Notes: a model not told the origin generated them from the sequence alone. Shown: positions 16,811 to 26,237, counted from the first letter of the stretch. The stretch is DNA of 64,000 nucleotides from Nitrosomonas ureae (GCF_001455205.1 NZ_CP013341.1:1240001-1304000), one strand, 5' to 3'. Program-made: numbers and translations.

Positions 16811-17845
16811 ATGGACGAAAATAGAAGTAAAGCGCTTGACGTTGCCCTGGCCCAAATCGAGAAACAGTTTGGTAAGGGTTCTATCATGCGGTTGGGCGCT
16901 AACGATGTCGCATATGATATACAGGTCGTATCAACCGGATCGCTGGGGCTTGATATTGCACTAGGCGTAGGGGGGCTGCCTCGCGGACGGATTGTCGAAA
17001 TTTATGGGCCTGAATCTTCGGGAAAAACGACATTGACGCTGCAGGTTATCGCTGAAATGCAAAAGCTGGGCGGTACAGCGGCTTTTATTGATGCGGAGCA
17101 CGCGTTGGATCCTCAATACGCACAAAAAATTGGCGTCAATGTGAAGGAATTGTTGATTTCCCAACCGGATAATGGTGAGCAGGCACTGGAGATCGCCGAT
17201 ATGCTGGTGCGTTCCGGTTCCGTCGATATTATCGTGATTGACTCCGTTGCCGCGCTTACGCCGCGGGCGGAAATCGAAGGTGACATGGGTGATCCGCAAA
17301 TGGGGTTGCAGGCACGCCTAATGTCGCAAGCGCTGCGTAAATTAACGGCCAACATCAAGCGCAGCAATACGATGGTTATTTTTATCAACCAGATTCGCAT
17401 GAAAATCGGTGTTATGTTCGGCAACCCTGAAACCACCACGGGTGGGAATGCGCTAAAATTTTACGCTTCGGTACGCCTGGATATCCGCCGCACCGGATCG
17501 ATCAAAAAAGGTGACGAAACCATCGGCAATGAAACCCGCGTGAAAGTGGTCAAGAATAAAATTGCACCTCCCTTCAAACAAGCGGATTTTGATATTCTTT
17601 ATGGCGAAGGCATTTCGCGCGAGAGCGAAATTATCGAACTGGGGGTATTGCATAAACTGATCGACAAAGCGGGAGCCTGGTACGCGTATAAAGGGGAGAA
17701 AATAGGGCAGGGCAAAGATAATGTGCGTGATTATCTGAAAGAACATAAGAATATCGCTGAAGAAATTGAACAGAAAATTCGATCAATTGTGGGCATTGCT
17801 AATCAGGCCAGTCCCGTGAAAGAGAAAATTGAGAAAGAGAAGTAA
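16811..17845 (+). CDS. recA: RecA recombinase
   Basis: The 344-residue DNA-dependent ATPase that forms filaments on single-stranded DNA for strand exchange and promotes LexA cleavage. Walker A is GPESSGKT (residues 66-73); the MAW-like LTPRAEIEGDMGD, the L1/L2 loops around MSQALRKLTANIKRSNT and NPETTTGGNALKFYASVRLD are all present. AGGA lies 6 bases before the ATG. recX follows after 5 bases, then two further overlapping genes. Confidence 0.98.
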   Translation: MDENRSKALDVALAQIEKQFGKGSIMRLGANDVAYDIQVVSTGSLGLDIALGVGGLPRGRIVEIYGPESSGKTTLTLQVIAEMQKLGGTAAFIDAEHALDPQYAQKIGVNVKELLISQPDNGEQALEIADMLVRSGSVDIIVIDSVAALTPRAEIEGDMGDPQMGLQARLMSQALRKLTANIKRSNTMVIFINQIRMKIGVMFGNPETTTGGNALKFYASVRLDIRRTGSIKKGDETIGNETRVKVVKNKIAPPFKQADFDILYGEGISRESEIIELGVLHKLIDKAGAWYAYKGEKIGQGKDNVRDYLKEHKNIAEEIEQKIRSIVGIANQASPVKEKIEKEK

Positions 17846-17850
17846 ATTTT

Positions 17851-18309
17851 GTGAGCGCTCGTACTCCCTTGGAAATTCGCGCACTGCGCATGCTTGCCCG
17901 ACGTGAGCATTCACGCCAGGAGTTGGAGCAAAAGCTTGCTGTGCATAGGGAATCCTGTGGAGCGGACGTGCTTGCAGAAGTGTTGGATGCGTTGGAACAA
18001 CAGGGTTATCTGTCCGAGCAACGCGCGGTGGAACAGATAGCGCGTACTCGTCGAGCGCGCTTCGGAAGTCATCGAATCGTTCATGAACTCAAGGCAAAAG
18101 GAATAGATGCCCATTTGATTGACAATATTCTGCCGACACTCAAGGAAACCGAATTGGAAGCTGCGCTCAATATCTGGAGCAGGAAATTCGATCATCCGCC
18201 AGTTTCCAGGGAGGAACGCGGCAAACAGGTGCGGTTTATGATGAATAGGGGTTTTTCCATGGAAACCATACGACAAGTTCTTGCACAAGCGGGTGAGGCC
18301 AGCACATGA
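17851..18309 (+). CDS. recX: RecX, regulator of RecA
   Basis: A 152-residue helical-repeat protein that caps RecA filaments and limits their growth. It starts at GTG (17851), six bases after the recA stop codon region, and shows the family pattern LEIRALRMLARREHSRQELEQKL, later RRARFGSHRI and the C-terminal FMMNRGFSMETIRQVL. Its stop overlaps the next ATG by four bases. Confidence 0.93.
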   Translation: MSARTPLEIRALRMLARREHSRQELEQKLAVHRESCGADVLAEVLDALEQQGYLSEQRAVEQIARTRRARFGSHRIVHELKAKGIDAHLIDNILPTLKETELEAALNIWSRKFDHPPVSREERGKQVRFMMNRGFSMETIRQVLAQAGEAST

Positions 18310-18671
18310 AGGGAAATTGGGGAAAGTTAATTCTTTTCTGGGCGATGCTGCTAATGAGTTTGCAAGTTCATGCCGGTGGGATCACGCTGATTCAGGAAAT
18401 CAATGCCGCACCGGTTGACTTTGACGGCAAGGAAGTAAGATTAAAGGGCATACCCAAGGATCCCACGCGCTTGCCTTTTGTCAATTTGAAAATGTATGTG
18501 CTGGAAGACAGCAGCGGAGAAATTACAGTGTTGACCGAGTTTGATTTACCTAAAATGAACGAGGAAATCACTATCCGGGTTAGAGTCAAAAGTTTGGCGA
18601 TCGTCAAAGGCGAAGCGGTGGGTTTGACAGTGACTGAATTGAAACGATATGAGCGGCAGCAGGAAATATGA
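18306..18671 (+). CDS. Small exported OB-fold-like protein
   Basis: A 121-residue protein with a clear signal peptide (MKGNWGKLILFWAMLLMSL, cleavage near HAGG). The mature part, about 97 residues, has an alternating beta pattern with DGKEVRLKGIPKD, MYVLEDSSGEITV, and EEITIRVRVKSL, resembling a bacterial OB-fold periplasmic domain. It is coupled to both neighbours by ATGA overlaps, with recX upstream and alaS downstream, so it is a real gene even though its job is not known. No link to recombination or tRNA charging can be seen in the protein itself. Confidence 0.8.
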   Translation: MKGNWGKLILFWAMLLMSLQVHAGGITLIQEINAAPVDFDGKEVRLKGIPKDPTRLPFVNLKMYVLEDSSGEITVLTEFDLPKMNEEITIRVRVKSLAIVKGEAVGLTVTELKRYERQQEI

Positions 18672-21265
18672 AAAGCAGCGAAATAAGACAGAAGTTTCTC
18701 GAATTTTTTGAATCGCAAGGACATACCGTTGTTTCATCCAGCCCTTTGGTGCCGGGCAATGATCCGACGCTTTTGTTTACCAATGCGGGTATGGTGCAAT
18801 TCAAGGATGTTTTTCTTGGTCAGGATAAGCGCCCTTATGTGCGGGCCGCCAGTTCGCAACGCTGCGTTCGTGCCGGCGGCAAGCATAATGACCTGGAGAA
18901 TGTCGGTTATACGGCAAGGCATCATACTTTCTTCGAAATGCTCGGCAACTTTAGTTTTGGCGATTATTTCAAGCGTGACGCCATTCTGTTTGCCTGGGAT
19001 TTTCTAACCCATACCCTCAACATTCCGCACGAGAAATTATGGGTTACTGTTTACGCTGAGGACGATGAAGCGGCCAGTATCTGGCTGAACGAAGTCGGCG
19101 TCGAACCATCCCGTGTGGTGCGGATTGCCACGATGGATAATTTCTGGCAAATGGGCGATACAGGTCCTTGCGGCCCTTGCTCCGAAATTTTTTATGACCA
19201 CGGCCCGGATGTTCAAGGAGGCCCGCCGGGTTCTGCCGATGCCGACGGTGACCGCTACATTGAAATCTGGAATCTGGTATTCATGCAATACAACCGCGAC
19301 AGCGCCGGCGTGTTGCATCCGTTGCCGAAGCCATCGGTCGATACCGGCATGGGGCTGGAGCGCATCTCTGCCGTGATGCAGCATGTGCACAGTAATTACG
19401 ACATCGATCTGTTCCAGAGTCTGATCAAGGCAGCGGCGCGCGTGACCAACACCAGCAATCTTGACGATAACTCGCTCAAAGTCATTGCCGATCATATCCG
19501 CGCGTGTTCGTTTCTGATTACCGACGGCGTCATTCCGGGCAGCGAAGGCCGCGGTTATGTCTTGCGCCGCATCATTCGCCGCGCCATCCGGCATGGTTAC
19601 AAGCTGGGGCAGAAACAACCCTTCTTTCATCAATTGGTGGAAAATTTGGATCAAGTGATGGGGCAAGCTTATCCTGAACTGACCGCTGCCAAGGCACGCG
19701 TAGCCGCCGTATTGCTGCAAGAAGAAGAGCGTTTCGCTGAGACCCTGGAAAACGGCATGCAAATTCTGGAAATCGCGCTTAGCCAGAATATCCAGGTATT
19801 GGATGGTGAAACTGCATTCCGCCTCTACGATACTTTCGGCTTTCCGATTGATCTGACGGCCGATATCGCACGAGAACGCGGTATTACCGTTGATTACGCA
19901 GGATTCGAGCAAGCCATGGCGCGTCAGCGTGAACAAGCGCGCGCCGCGAGCAAATTCACCCTGCAAGAAGGTATCGAATATTCGGGCAGTCAGACTACGT
20001 TCTATGGTTACGAGACACTGCAGCATGAAGGTCAAATATTGGCCCTCTACAAGCAAGGTAGTGCAGTGGATTCCATCGAGGCTGGGGATGAAGCCGTGGT
20101 GGTATTGGATCAAACGCCTTTTTACGCCGAATCGGGCGGTCAGGTCGGCGATTGCGGTGAATTGCTTGCCGCCAATGGCATCTTCGAAGTCACCGATACG
20201 CAGAAAATCCAGGCTGGCGTGTTTGGCCATAAGGGAAGGTTGCACAGCGGACGCCTGATGATCAAGAATACCGTGCAAGCGCGGGTCAATGCGCAGAACC
20301 GCATCAGCATCGCCAATAATCACTCCGCTACCCATTTGTTGCATGCCGCGCTACGCGAGGTATTGGGTACGCATGTGACGCAAAAAGGCTCACTGGTTGA
20401 CGCCAATCGGACGCGCTTTGATTTTTCTCATAATGTGCCACTGACAGCGGATGATATCCGCGCAATCGAACGTCTGGTCAACGATCAGATCCGCAACAAT
20501 TGTATCGTCGAAGCGGCCACGATGAAGTACGACGATGCGATCAAGCGCGGGGCGATGGCATTGTTCGGCGAGAAATATTCGGATGTGGTGCGCGTCATCG
20601 GCATGGGCGAATTTTCTACGGAATTATGCGGCGGCACACACGTCCCGCAAGTCGGCCAAATCGGCTTGTTTAAAATTGTTGCCGAATCCGGTGTTGCCGC
20701 CGGTATTCGCCGCGTCGAAGCGGTAACCGGAAAAGCGGCCATCGATTATGTGCAACAACGCGAAGCGCAACTGCTCGAAATCGCGCAGACTTTAAAAACC
20801 AATCCACAGGAAGTCACACAAAAAATTGCGCAGATCATTGATAACGTGCGCCAAACAGAAAGAGAACTGGCGCGCCTTAAAACCAAATTGGCCAGCTCAC
20901 AAGGTGCCGACCTGGCTGCACAAGCGCAGGACATCCATGGTGTCAAAGTATTGGCCATCAATCTGGAAAATGCCGATGCTAAAACCCTGCGCGAAACGTT
21001 GGATCAACTGAAAGACAAACTCAAAACCTGCGCCATTGTACTCAGTACCGTTACGGATGGAAAAGTTACGCTGATCGCGGGTGTTAGCGCGGATCTAACG
21101 GATCGCATCAAAGCGGGCGAGCTGGTCAATTTCGTCGCGCAGCAGGTCGGTGGCAAAGGCGGCGGCAGAGCGGATATGGCCCAAGCGGGGGGCACGCAGC
21201 CGGGACAATTGCCTGCAGCGCTTGGGGGTGTGAGAGATTGGGCGGAAAGAAAATTCTCGAAGTGA
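18668..21265 (+). CDS. alaS: Alanyl-tRNA synthetase
   Basis: Charges tRNA-Ala and hydrolyses mis-charged Ser/Gly-tRNA. Of 865 residues, the class II catalytic core holds TNAGMVQFKDVFLG, HHTFFEMLGNFSFGDYFK, GPCGPCSEIF and GMGLERI. The editing domain has the zinc pair HSATHLLH and CGGTH, and the C-terminal Ala-rich/DHHA1 domain ends GGKGGGRADMAQAGG. The start overlaps the previous stop by four bases. The operon order recA-recX-(x)-alaS is widespread in proteobacteria. Confidence 0.97.
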   Translation: MKSSEIRQKFLEFFESQGHTVVSSSPLVPGNDPTLLFTNAGMVQFKDVFLGQDKRPYVRAASSQRCVRAGGKHNDLENVGYTARHHTFFEMLGNFSFGDYFKRDAILFAWDFLTHTLNIPHEKLWVTVYAEDDEAASIWLNEVGVEPSRVVRIATMDNFWQMGDTGPCGPCSEIFYDHGPDVQGGPPGSADADGDRYIEIWNLVFMQYNRDSAGVLHPLPKPSVDTGMGLERISAVMQHVHSNYDIDLFQSLIKAAARVTNTSNLDDNSLKVIADHIRACSFLITDGVIPGSEGRGYVLRRIIRRAIRHGYKLGQKQPFFHQLVENLDQVMGQAYPELTAAKARVAAVLLQEEERFAETLENGMQILEIALSQNIQVLDGETAFRLYDTFGFPIDLTADIARERGITVDYAGFEQAMARQREQARAASKFTLQEGIEYSGSQTTFYGYETLQHEGQILALYKQGSAVDSIEAGDEAVVVLDQTPFYAESGGQVGDCGELLAANGIFEVTDTQKIQAGVFGHKGRLHSGRLMIKNTVQARVNAQNRISIANNHSATHLLHAALREVLGTHVTQKGSLVDANRTRFDFSHNVPLTADDIRAIERLVNDQIRNNCIVEAATMKYDDAIKRGAMALFGEKYSDVVRVIGMGEFSTELCGGTHVPQVGQIGLFKIVAESGVAAGIRRVEAVTGKAAIDYVQQREAQLLEIAQTLKTNPQEVTQKIAQIIDNVRQTERELARLKTKLASSQGADLAAQAQDIHGVKVLAINLENADAKTLRETLDQLKDKLKTCAIVLSTVTDGKVTLIAGVSADLTDRIKAGELVNFVAQQVGGKGGGRADMAQAGGTQPGQLPAALGGVRDWAERKFSK

Positions 21266-21266
21266 T

Positions 21267-21288
21267 CGCATGGTACCTAAGCCATGCG
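21267..21288 (+). terminator. Hairpin just after alaS
   Basis: cgcatgg at 21267-21273 pairs with ccatgcg at 21282-21288 across eight bases, starting two bases past the alaS stop. There is no T-run, so it may be a Rho-linked end or mRNA-protecting hairpin. The following 230 bases hold no gene; the octamer attctcga occurs three times (about 21252, 21293 and 21414). Confidence 0.4.
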
Positions 21289-21521
21289 CAATATTCTCGA
21301 TTCCAGGCTTAGCCCCTCGTTGTGGACAAGTTGCATTTGGTTCAGCACGCGACGGCTCAGATTTGCATTCACTATGATTCTCTATTTGGGGTTATTGTTT
21401 GGAAGAGCCAGAATTCTCGATTTTGGACTTGGTTTCACTTTATGCAATTAGAAATGGGTGTGGCAAGCTTGCAGCAAAATTTTATACTGCACAGAAATAA
21501 TGTGCATTAATGAGGTTTGTG

Positions 21522-21710
21522 ATGACATCAATCAACGTAACAGAATTGCAACAATATTTACCGAAATATCTCAAACAGGTACAGACAGGCGAGGAAGTCG
21601 CCATTATCCTACATGGAAAGCTATTGCCTGAGATCGTACCTGATCGTAAAGAAAGTGAATACGATGCGGCGCTTAAGCGTTCGTTCGATCCATCAAACCT
21701 GCCAAGCTAA
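21522..21710 (+). CDS. Orphan Phd/YefM-type antitoxin
   Basis: A 62-residue protein beginning MTSINVTELQQYLPKYLKQVQTG, the N-terminal DNA-binding fold of Phd/YefM antitoxins, which normally repress their operon and neutralise a toxin encoded just downstream. GAGG lies 6 bases before the ATG at 21522; an in-frame ATG four codons earlier is less well placed. The C-terminal half (EYDAALKRSFDPSNLPS) is the usual disordered toxin-wrapping part. No PIN, RelE or Doc toxin follows: the next gene, 13 bases on, encodes an exported protein. The module is either a remnant or a solitary regulator. Confidence 0.75.
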   Translation: MTSINVTELQQYLPKYLKQVQTGEEVAIILHGKLLPEIVPDRKESEYDAALKRSFDPSNLPS

Positions 21711-21723
21711 CCAGGAGAGTTGC

Positions 21724-22638
21724 ATGCATCCAGTAATCCTCAAGTTCCATCGCTGTGTCGTGGCATTAGGGTTAGCAACCCTATTACCTATCTCGGCTCA
21801 CGCTGATATCTTCAAGTGGATCCGCAACGAGGCGCTGCCCACCATAGCCGGCACACGGCCGGTGGAGATTAAGCCGTACATTTCGATCAGTTCTGGCTCG
21901 AACCAGATTCGCTTCGGTGAAGACTCAGCCATGATAAAGATAGGGCCTGTGACTGTGCAAACGGGCAAACTTAAATTACGCCTAGCTCAGGCCGGCTGCA
22001 TCTACGCTACCGGTGGCGATGTGGCAACCTGCGCACCGGATGTCATTGACCGAGAGGCTCGGAATCTGTTCGAGCAGGTCGCGCGCGGCATTGAATCCAA
22101 CAGTGATTTGCGCACGCGAAATCGTCCGATCGCCACACCAAGTGGCGGTCCCTTGAGGGTTGAAGATTTCAATGGAAACGAGATCCCCTGGGGTCCGCCG
22201 AATGTCTCGATTGGATTCGATTTCTCGAATCCTGGATCATCATCAGCGGCCAATCCGTCGCCCTCGGCCTTCCTTCATACCTTCGCTATCGCTCGGGGGA
22301 TCGACGCGAGCAACCGAGCAACAATCGAGATTGTGGGTCGGGCCGACTTTGGTTTTATGGATGGCCAGAGAGGTGGGATATTGTGTTTGTTTGCGGACGA
22401 GAGGGGGAGGTACCTGCGCGATCGCAACGGCAGATACCGCGATCAGTATGGAATCGTCGCCTTGGGGAGCAGTACAGTCGTCAATCAAACTCCGACGTTG
22501 GTCTCAATTCAGCTGTCGATGCCCTGGTCTGAACTAGAATTGACAGACGACATCGACCCCTATTCTCCAAAGTTTGTCAAATGCCACATCACTGTGGACA
22601 ACACGCCAATGCAGGAAACGGAATGGGTGCCGTTCTGA
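21724..22638 (+). CDS. Unknown exported protein
   Basis: A 304-residue protein with a clear signal peptide (hydrophobic core LGLATLLPISAHA, cleavage near residue 27) and GGAG 6 bases before ATG 21724. The mature part holds two cysteines close together (AGCIYATGGDVATC), a Pro/Ser-rich stretch at FSNPGSSSAANPSPS, and a C-terminal beta-rich half. No family was recognised. It lies 13 bases after the antitoxin gene and converges on pilU. Its base composition appears somewhat richer in G and C than the flanks, which with the orphan antitoxin suggests acquired DNA, though this was judged by eye. Confidence 0.7.
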   Translation: MHPVILKFHRCVVALGLATLLPISAHADIFKWIRNEALPTIAGTRPVEIKPYISISSGSNQIRFGEDSAMIKIGPVTVQTGKLKLRLAQAGCIYATGGDVATCAPDVIDREARNLFEQVARGIESNSDLRTRNRPIATPSGGPLRVEDFNGNEIPWGPPNVSIGFDFSNPGSSSAANPSPSAFLHTFAIARGIDASNRATIEIVGRADFGFMDGQRGGILCLFADERGRYLRDRNGRYRDQYGIVALGSSTVVNQTPTLVSIQLSMPWSELELTDDIDPYSPKFVKCHITVDNTPMQETEWVPF

Positions 22639-22789
22639 TGGTCTGTGTGTACATTCTCCTGGGACTCAAAGGCATAATGAGGTCGTGTTTGCATTTGCGC
22701 ACATACACATAGCGCCCAGTGGAGTTAGGTCACTAAAGAAGAATTAGACTATCGGAACAGACTCATACCACGAATTTCATGATATGTTC

Positions 22790-23926
22790 CTACGTAATTG
22801 CCAGATGTGCAATCCCTGAATTAAGATCATGAGTTTTAGCTTCGGCGCCTTCGAGTTTGATTTGCAGGCGCAATTCATTCATCGAGTCGGCATTGCGCAG
22901 CGCATCTTCATAACTGATCTTTCCGGCTTCATAGAGGTTAAACAATGCCATATCAAAGGTTTGCATGCCCATTTCGCGCGAGCTTTTCATGATGGTTTTG
23001 ATTTCATGCACGTTGCCCTTAAAAATCAAATCCGAAATCAACGGTGAATTGAGCAGGACTTCGATAGCCGCGACTCTTCCTTTACTGTCTTTAGCCGGGA
23101 TCAACCGTTGTGCCACCAATGAGCGCAGATTCAGCGATAAATCCATCAATAACTGTGCCCTGCGTTCTTCCGGGAAAAAATTAATGATACGATCGAGCGC
23201 CTGGTTTGCGCTGTTGGCATGCAATGTTCCCATGCAAAGGTGGCCGGTTTCGGCAAATGCAATGGCGTGTTCCATGGTTTCACGATCACGGATTTCGCCA
23301 ATCAATATGACATCGGGCGCTTGCCGCAGTGTGTTTTTCAGCGCCGCTTCCCATGATTCGGTGTCGACACCCACTTCGCGTTGGGTGATGACACAGTTAA
23401 TGTGCTCGTGAACATATTCAACCGGATCTTCAATGGTGATGATATGGCCATAGCTGTTCTTGTTGCGATGCCCGATCAATGCTGCCATTGATGTTGATTT
23501 TCCGGAACCTGTTCCGCCGACAAAAATCACCAGGCCGCGCTTGCTCATCACAACTTCCTTGAGCACTTGTGGCAGGGCCAAATCATCAAACTCGGGGATT
23601 TTGGTGGTGATCGTACGTAATACCATACCCACGCGTTGTTGCTGGACAAACGCATTAACACGGAAACGCCCGATTCCCGCTGGGTTAATTGCAAAATTGC
23701 ATTCCTGCGAGGTTTTAAATTCGCCGACTTGTTTTTCATTCATGATCGCTTTGGCTAACATTTCGGTGTGCTGTGCAGTCAGGGATTGCTGAGAGACCGG
23801 CGTCATTTTTCCATCGATTTTGAATGCAGGCGGGAAACCGGCTGTAATAAACAAATCCGAGGCTTTCTTGCTCAGCATTAAGCGCAGTAAATCCGACATA
23901 AATTTTGCAGCTTGTTCTTTATTCAC
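22790..23926 (-). CDS. pilU: PilU, accessory retraction ATPase of type IV pili
   Basis: A 378-residue hexameric secretion ATPase that assists PilT in pilus retraction. Walker A is VGGTGSGKST, the Asp box is IITIEDPVEYVHEH, Walker B region DVILIGEIRDRETM and the His box TGHLCMGTLHANSA. Unlike PilT it begins MSDLLRLMLSKKASDLFIT and has a longer C-terminal tail. It follows pilT after 40 bases. Confidence 0.95.
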   Translation of the reverse strand: MNKEQAAKFMSDLLRLMLSKKASDLFITAGFPPAFKIDGKMTPVSQQSLTAQHTEMLAKAIMNEKQVGEFKTSQECNFAINPAGIGRFRVNAFVQQQRVGMVLRTITTKIPEFDDLALPQVLKEVVMSKRGLVIFVGGTGSGKSTSMAALIGHRNKNSYGHIITIEDPVEYVHEHINCVITQREVGVDTESWEAALKNTLRQAPDVILIGEIRDRETMEHAIAFAETGHLCMGTLHANSANQALDRIINFFPEERRAQLLMDLSLNLRSLVAQRLIPAKDSKGRVAAIEVLLNSPLISDLIFKGNVHEIKTIMKSSREMGMQTFDMALFNLYEAGKISYEDALRNADSMNELRLQIKLEGAEAKTHDLNSGIAHLAIT

Positions 23927-23966
23927 TGATTACTCCTGAAATTTTCAATCTACTCGCTTGATCCGA

Positions 23967-25010
23967 TTAAACTCTGAAATTGTCCTTATTCATTGCTTGA
24001 GTTCTAGCCTCGGCGACGGATACGACATTGCGTTTTACCAGCTCGGTCAGGTTTTGATCCAGTGTTTGCATGCCTGAGTTCTGACCTGTTTGTATCGCCG
24101 AGTACATCTGCGCAACCTTACCCTCACGGATTAGATTTCTGATCGCCGGGGTACCAATCATAATTTCATGCGCGGCGACGCGCCCTTTGCCATCCTTTGT
24201 TTTTAGCAGTGCCTGCGAAATTACCGCGCGCAAGGATTCCGATAGCATCGCGCGAATCATTTCTTTTTCTTCCGCCGGAAACACGTCGATGACACGGTCG
24301 ATGGTTTTGGCAGCCGAGCTGGTATGCAATGTACCAAATACCAAGTGACCGGTTTCGGCGGCGGTCATCGCCAAGCGGATGGTTTCAAGATCACGCAACT
24401 CACCCACCAGGATAATGTCGGGATCTTCACGTAATGCGGAACGCAATGCATTGGAGAAGCTTAATGTATCCCGTCCCACTTCGCGCTGATTGATCAGGCA
24501 TTTTTTGCTCTCGTGCACAAATTCAATCGGATCTTCAAGTGTCAATATATGGCCATACTCATTTTCATTGATGTCATTGATCATTGCTGCCAGCGTAGTC
24601 GATTTTCCTGAACCGGTGGGACCTGTCACTAATACAACGCCGCGCGGTTGCTTGGCAATTTCAGCGAAAATCTTGGGTGCGCGTAAATCTTCCAGACTCA
24701 GCACCTTGGATGGAATCGTCCGCATGACCGCCGCTGCGCCGCGTTGTGTATTGAATGCATTCACGCGAAAACGGGCAAGATTCGGTATCGCGAAGGAAAA
24801 ATCGCATTCCAGATGCTCTTCATAAAATTTGCGCTGACCATCATTCATAATGTCATATATCATCGCGTGGACATCTTTATGGCTCATTTCCGGCAAATTG
24901 ATGCGACGGATGTCACCGTGCACCCGAATCATCGGTGACATGCCCGCAGATAAATGCAAATCGGAAGCGTTGTTTTTAACCACAAAAGCAAGTAGCTCAA
25001 CAATATTCAT
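23967..25010 (-). CDS. pilT: PilT, type IV pilus retraction ATPase
   Basis: The motor that depolymerises type IV pili to give twitching, adhesion and DNA uptake. Start chosen at MNIVELLAFVVKNNASDLHLS (ATG 25010, AGGA 6 bases upstream), giving 347 residues; an upstream frame extension of 40 codons has no family match. Walker A GPTGSGKST, Asp box ILTLEDPIEFVHE, Walker B DIILVGELRDLETI, His box TGHLVFGTLHTSSA, and the AIRNLIREGK motif needed for retraction are present. The region upstream is broken by an IS element ending 175 bases before the start, so the native promoter context may be changed. Confidence 0.96.
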   Translation of the reverse strand: MNIVELLAFVVKNNASDLHLSAGMSPMIRVHGDIRRINLPEMSHKDVHAMIYDIMNDGQRKFYEEHLECDFSFAIPNLARFRVNAFNTQRGAAAVMRTIPSKVLSLEDLRAPKIFAEIAKQPRGVVLVTGPTGSGKSTTLAAMINDINENEYGHILTLEDPIEFVHESKKCLINQREVGRDTLSFSNALRSALREDPDIILVGELRDLETIRLAMTAAETGHLVFGTLHTSSAAKTIDRVIDVFPAEEKEMIRAMLSESLRAVISQALLKTKDGKGRVAAHEIMIGTPAIRNLIREGKVAQMYSAIQTGQNSGMQTLDQNLTELVKRNVVSVAEARTQAMNKDNFRV

Positions 25011-25185
25011 TAGGTGTCCTCTGAGTGACGATGCGAAGTGTAACGGAATGCTCTGCAAGAACTGATTGTTTTGCCCTGTACAGATTTTCTTAAGAACGTG
25101 CTTCAATTGCCTGTCAATGCAATCAGTCATGAGTTCGTTCGTTGGTTAACGGACAATGCAGATAAAAAATTGAGAGAAAGAGCTA

Positions 25186-26041
25186 GGGTCTGTTGACGTT
25201 TTGAGATAAGTATTTAATAGATAGAAACAAACTCGTAATATTGGGGTTCCCATAGCACCAACAAAACGAGTTTGCGATGCCCCGATTGATGCTCAGTGAT
25301 GAGTTCTGGTCGAAGCTGGAGAAGATTCTGCTTCAAGAAGCGATATATAACAAGCGCAATCTGCGCATGACAGTAGAAGGTATGCTGTATCGAATGCGGG
25401 TTGGCTGCCCGTGGCGAGACTTGCCTGAGGCATTTGGAAGCTGGAATTCCATCTACAAAAGATTCAATGCGTGGTCATTAAGCAGCAAATGGTTAAGGAT
25501 TTTCAAGGCGTTGTCTATTGATCCGGATTGTGAATGGGAATTTATTGATGGCAGCTATGTTAAAGCGCACCAGCATAGTGCAGGCGCAGCGGACAAGGAA
25601 CCACAGGCGATCGGGAAAAGCCGCGCAGGCAATACCACAAAGATTCACCTGGCGGTTGATAGTTATGGTTTACCAGCCGATTTTGAAATCACCGGTGGAG
25701 AAGTCAATGACTGTTCTATAGCACCTGATTTGATTGCCAAACTGCCTGACGCGAAAGCGATTGTTGCGGACAAAGGCTATGACAGCGAATGTATACGAGG
25801 ACAGATAACGAAGAAAGGGGCTCGAGCTGTGATACCGAGAAAGCGCAACTCGTTGAAGGGCAACGCAGATATGGATTGGGGTTTGTATGGATACCGACAT
25901 TTGGTGGAAAATGCTTTTGCCCGGCTAAAGCAGTATCGGGCAGTAGCGACACGATACGACAAACTGAAGAGAAATTTTGAGAGTATGGTAGCCATGGCAT
26001 GTGGATATCTGTGGCTACCTATGTGAAATGTCAACAGACCC
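25186..26041 (+). mobile_element. IS5-family insertion sequence, complete, 856 bp
   Basis: The ends are near-perfect terminal inverted repeats starting GGGTCTGTTGACGTTT at 25186 and ending with its complement (one mismatch) at 26041. The dinucleotide TA flanks each end (25184-25185 and 26042-26043), giving C-TA before and TA-G after, as expected for the short TA or TNA target duplication of this family. A single intact transposase gene fills it. Length and one-gene structure fit the IS427/IS1031-like groups of IS5. It has inserted between pilT and the sbcB side of the chromosome. Confidence 0.92.
25277..26026 (+). CDS. IS5-family DDE transposase
   Basis: A 249-residue transposase. The N-terminal region has the DUF4096-type pattern RMRVGCPWRDLPEAFGSW. 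The catalytic triad is visible as D in EFIDGSYVKAH, D in AIVADKGYDS and E in HLVENAFARLK, with the R/K-containing motif of the IS5 group after the glutamate. The frame is open throughout, so the copy could be active. It begins about 90 bases inside the left inverted repeat and stops 15 bases before the right end. Confidence 0.95.
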   Translation: MPRLMLSDEFWSKLEKILLQEAIYNKRNLRMTVEGMLYRMRVGCPWRDLPEAFGSWNSIYKRFNAWSLSSKWLRIFKALSIDPDCEWEFIDGSYVKAHQHSAGAADKEPQAIGKSRAGNTTKIHLAVDSYGLPADFEITGGEVNDCSIAPDLIAKLPDAKAIVADKGYDSECIRGQITKKGARAVIPRKRNSLKGNADMDWGLYGYRHLVENAFARLKQYRAVATRYDKLKRNFESMVAMACGYLWLPM

Positions 26042-26237
26042 TAGCAAAGATTGATTTCAACATTCCTGGTTGGAATGGTTAGGAGGAAGATATTTGTTAC
26101 TGTGTATCAACTGCTTGAGTGAATCCCAGAGGTAATTAATAAAATTGGGAGAATGCCTTGGGATGTCCTTGATATCTTATTTTCAAGAGCAGTAAAGAAT
26201 AATTCGGGTTCAGCAAGAACGGGCCGGGTGATGGTTT

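Noticed and set aside
19037..20344. Long open frame (435 codons) on the minus strand opposite alaS
   Set aside because: It is a shadow of the highly conserved alaS frame, with no ribosome site and no protein-family pattern.
22790..25010. pilT and pilU as parts of the secretion-like operon
   Set aside because: They are separated from it by the IS element, sbcB and a divergent RidA-family gene, and carry the PilT-type retraction motifs.
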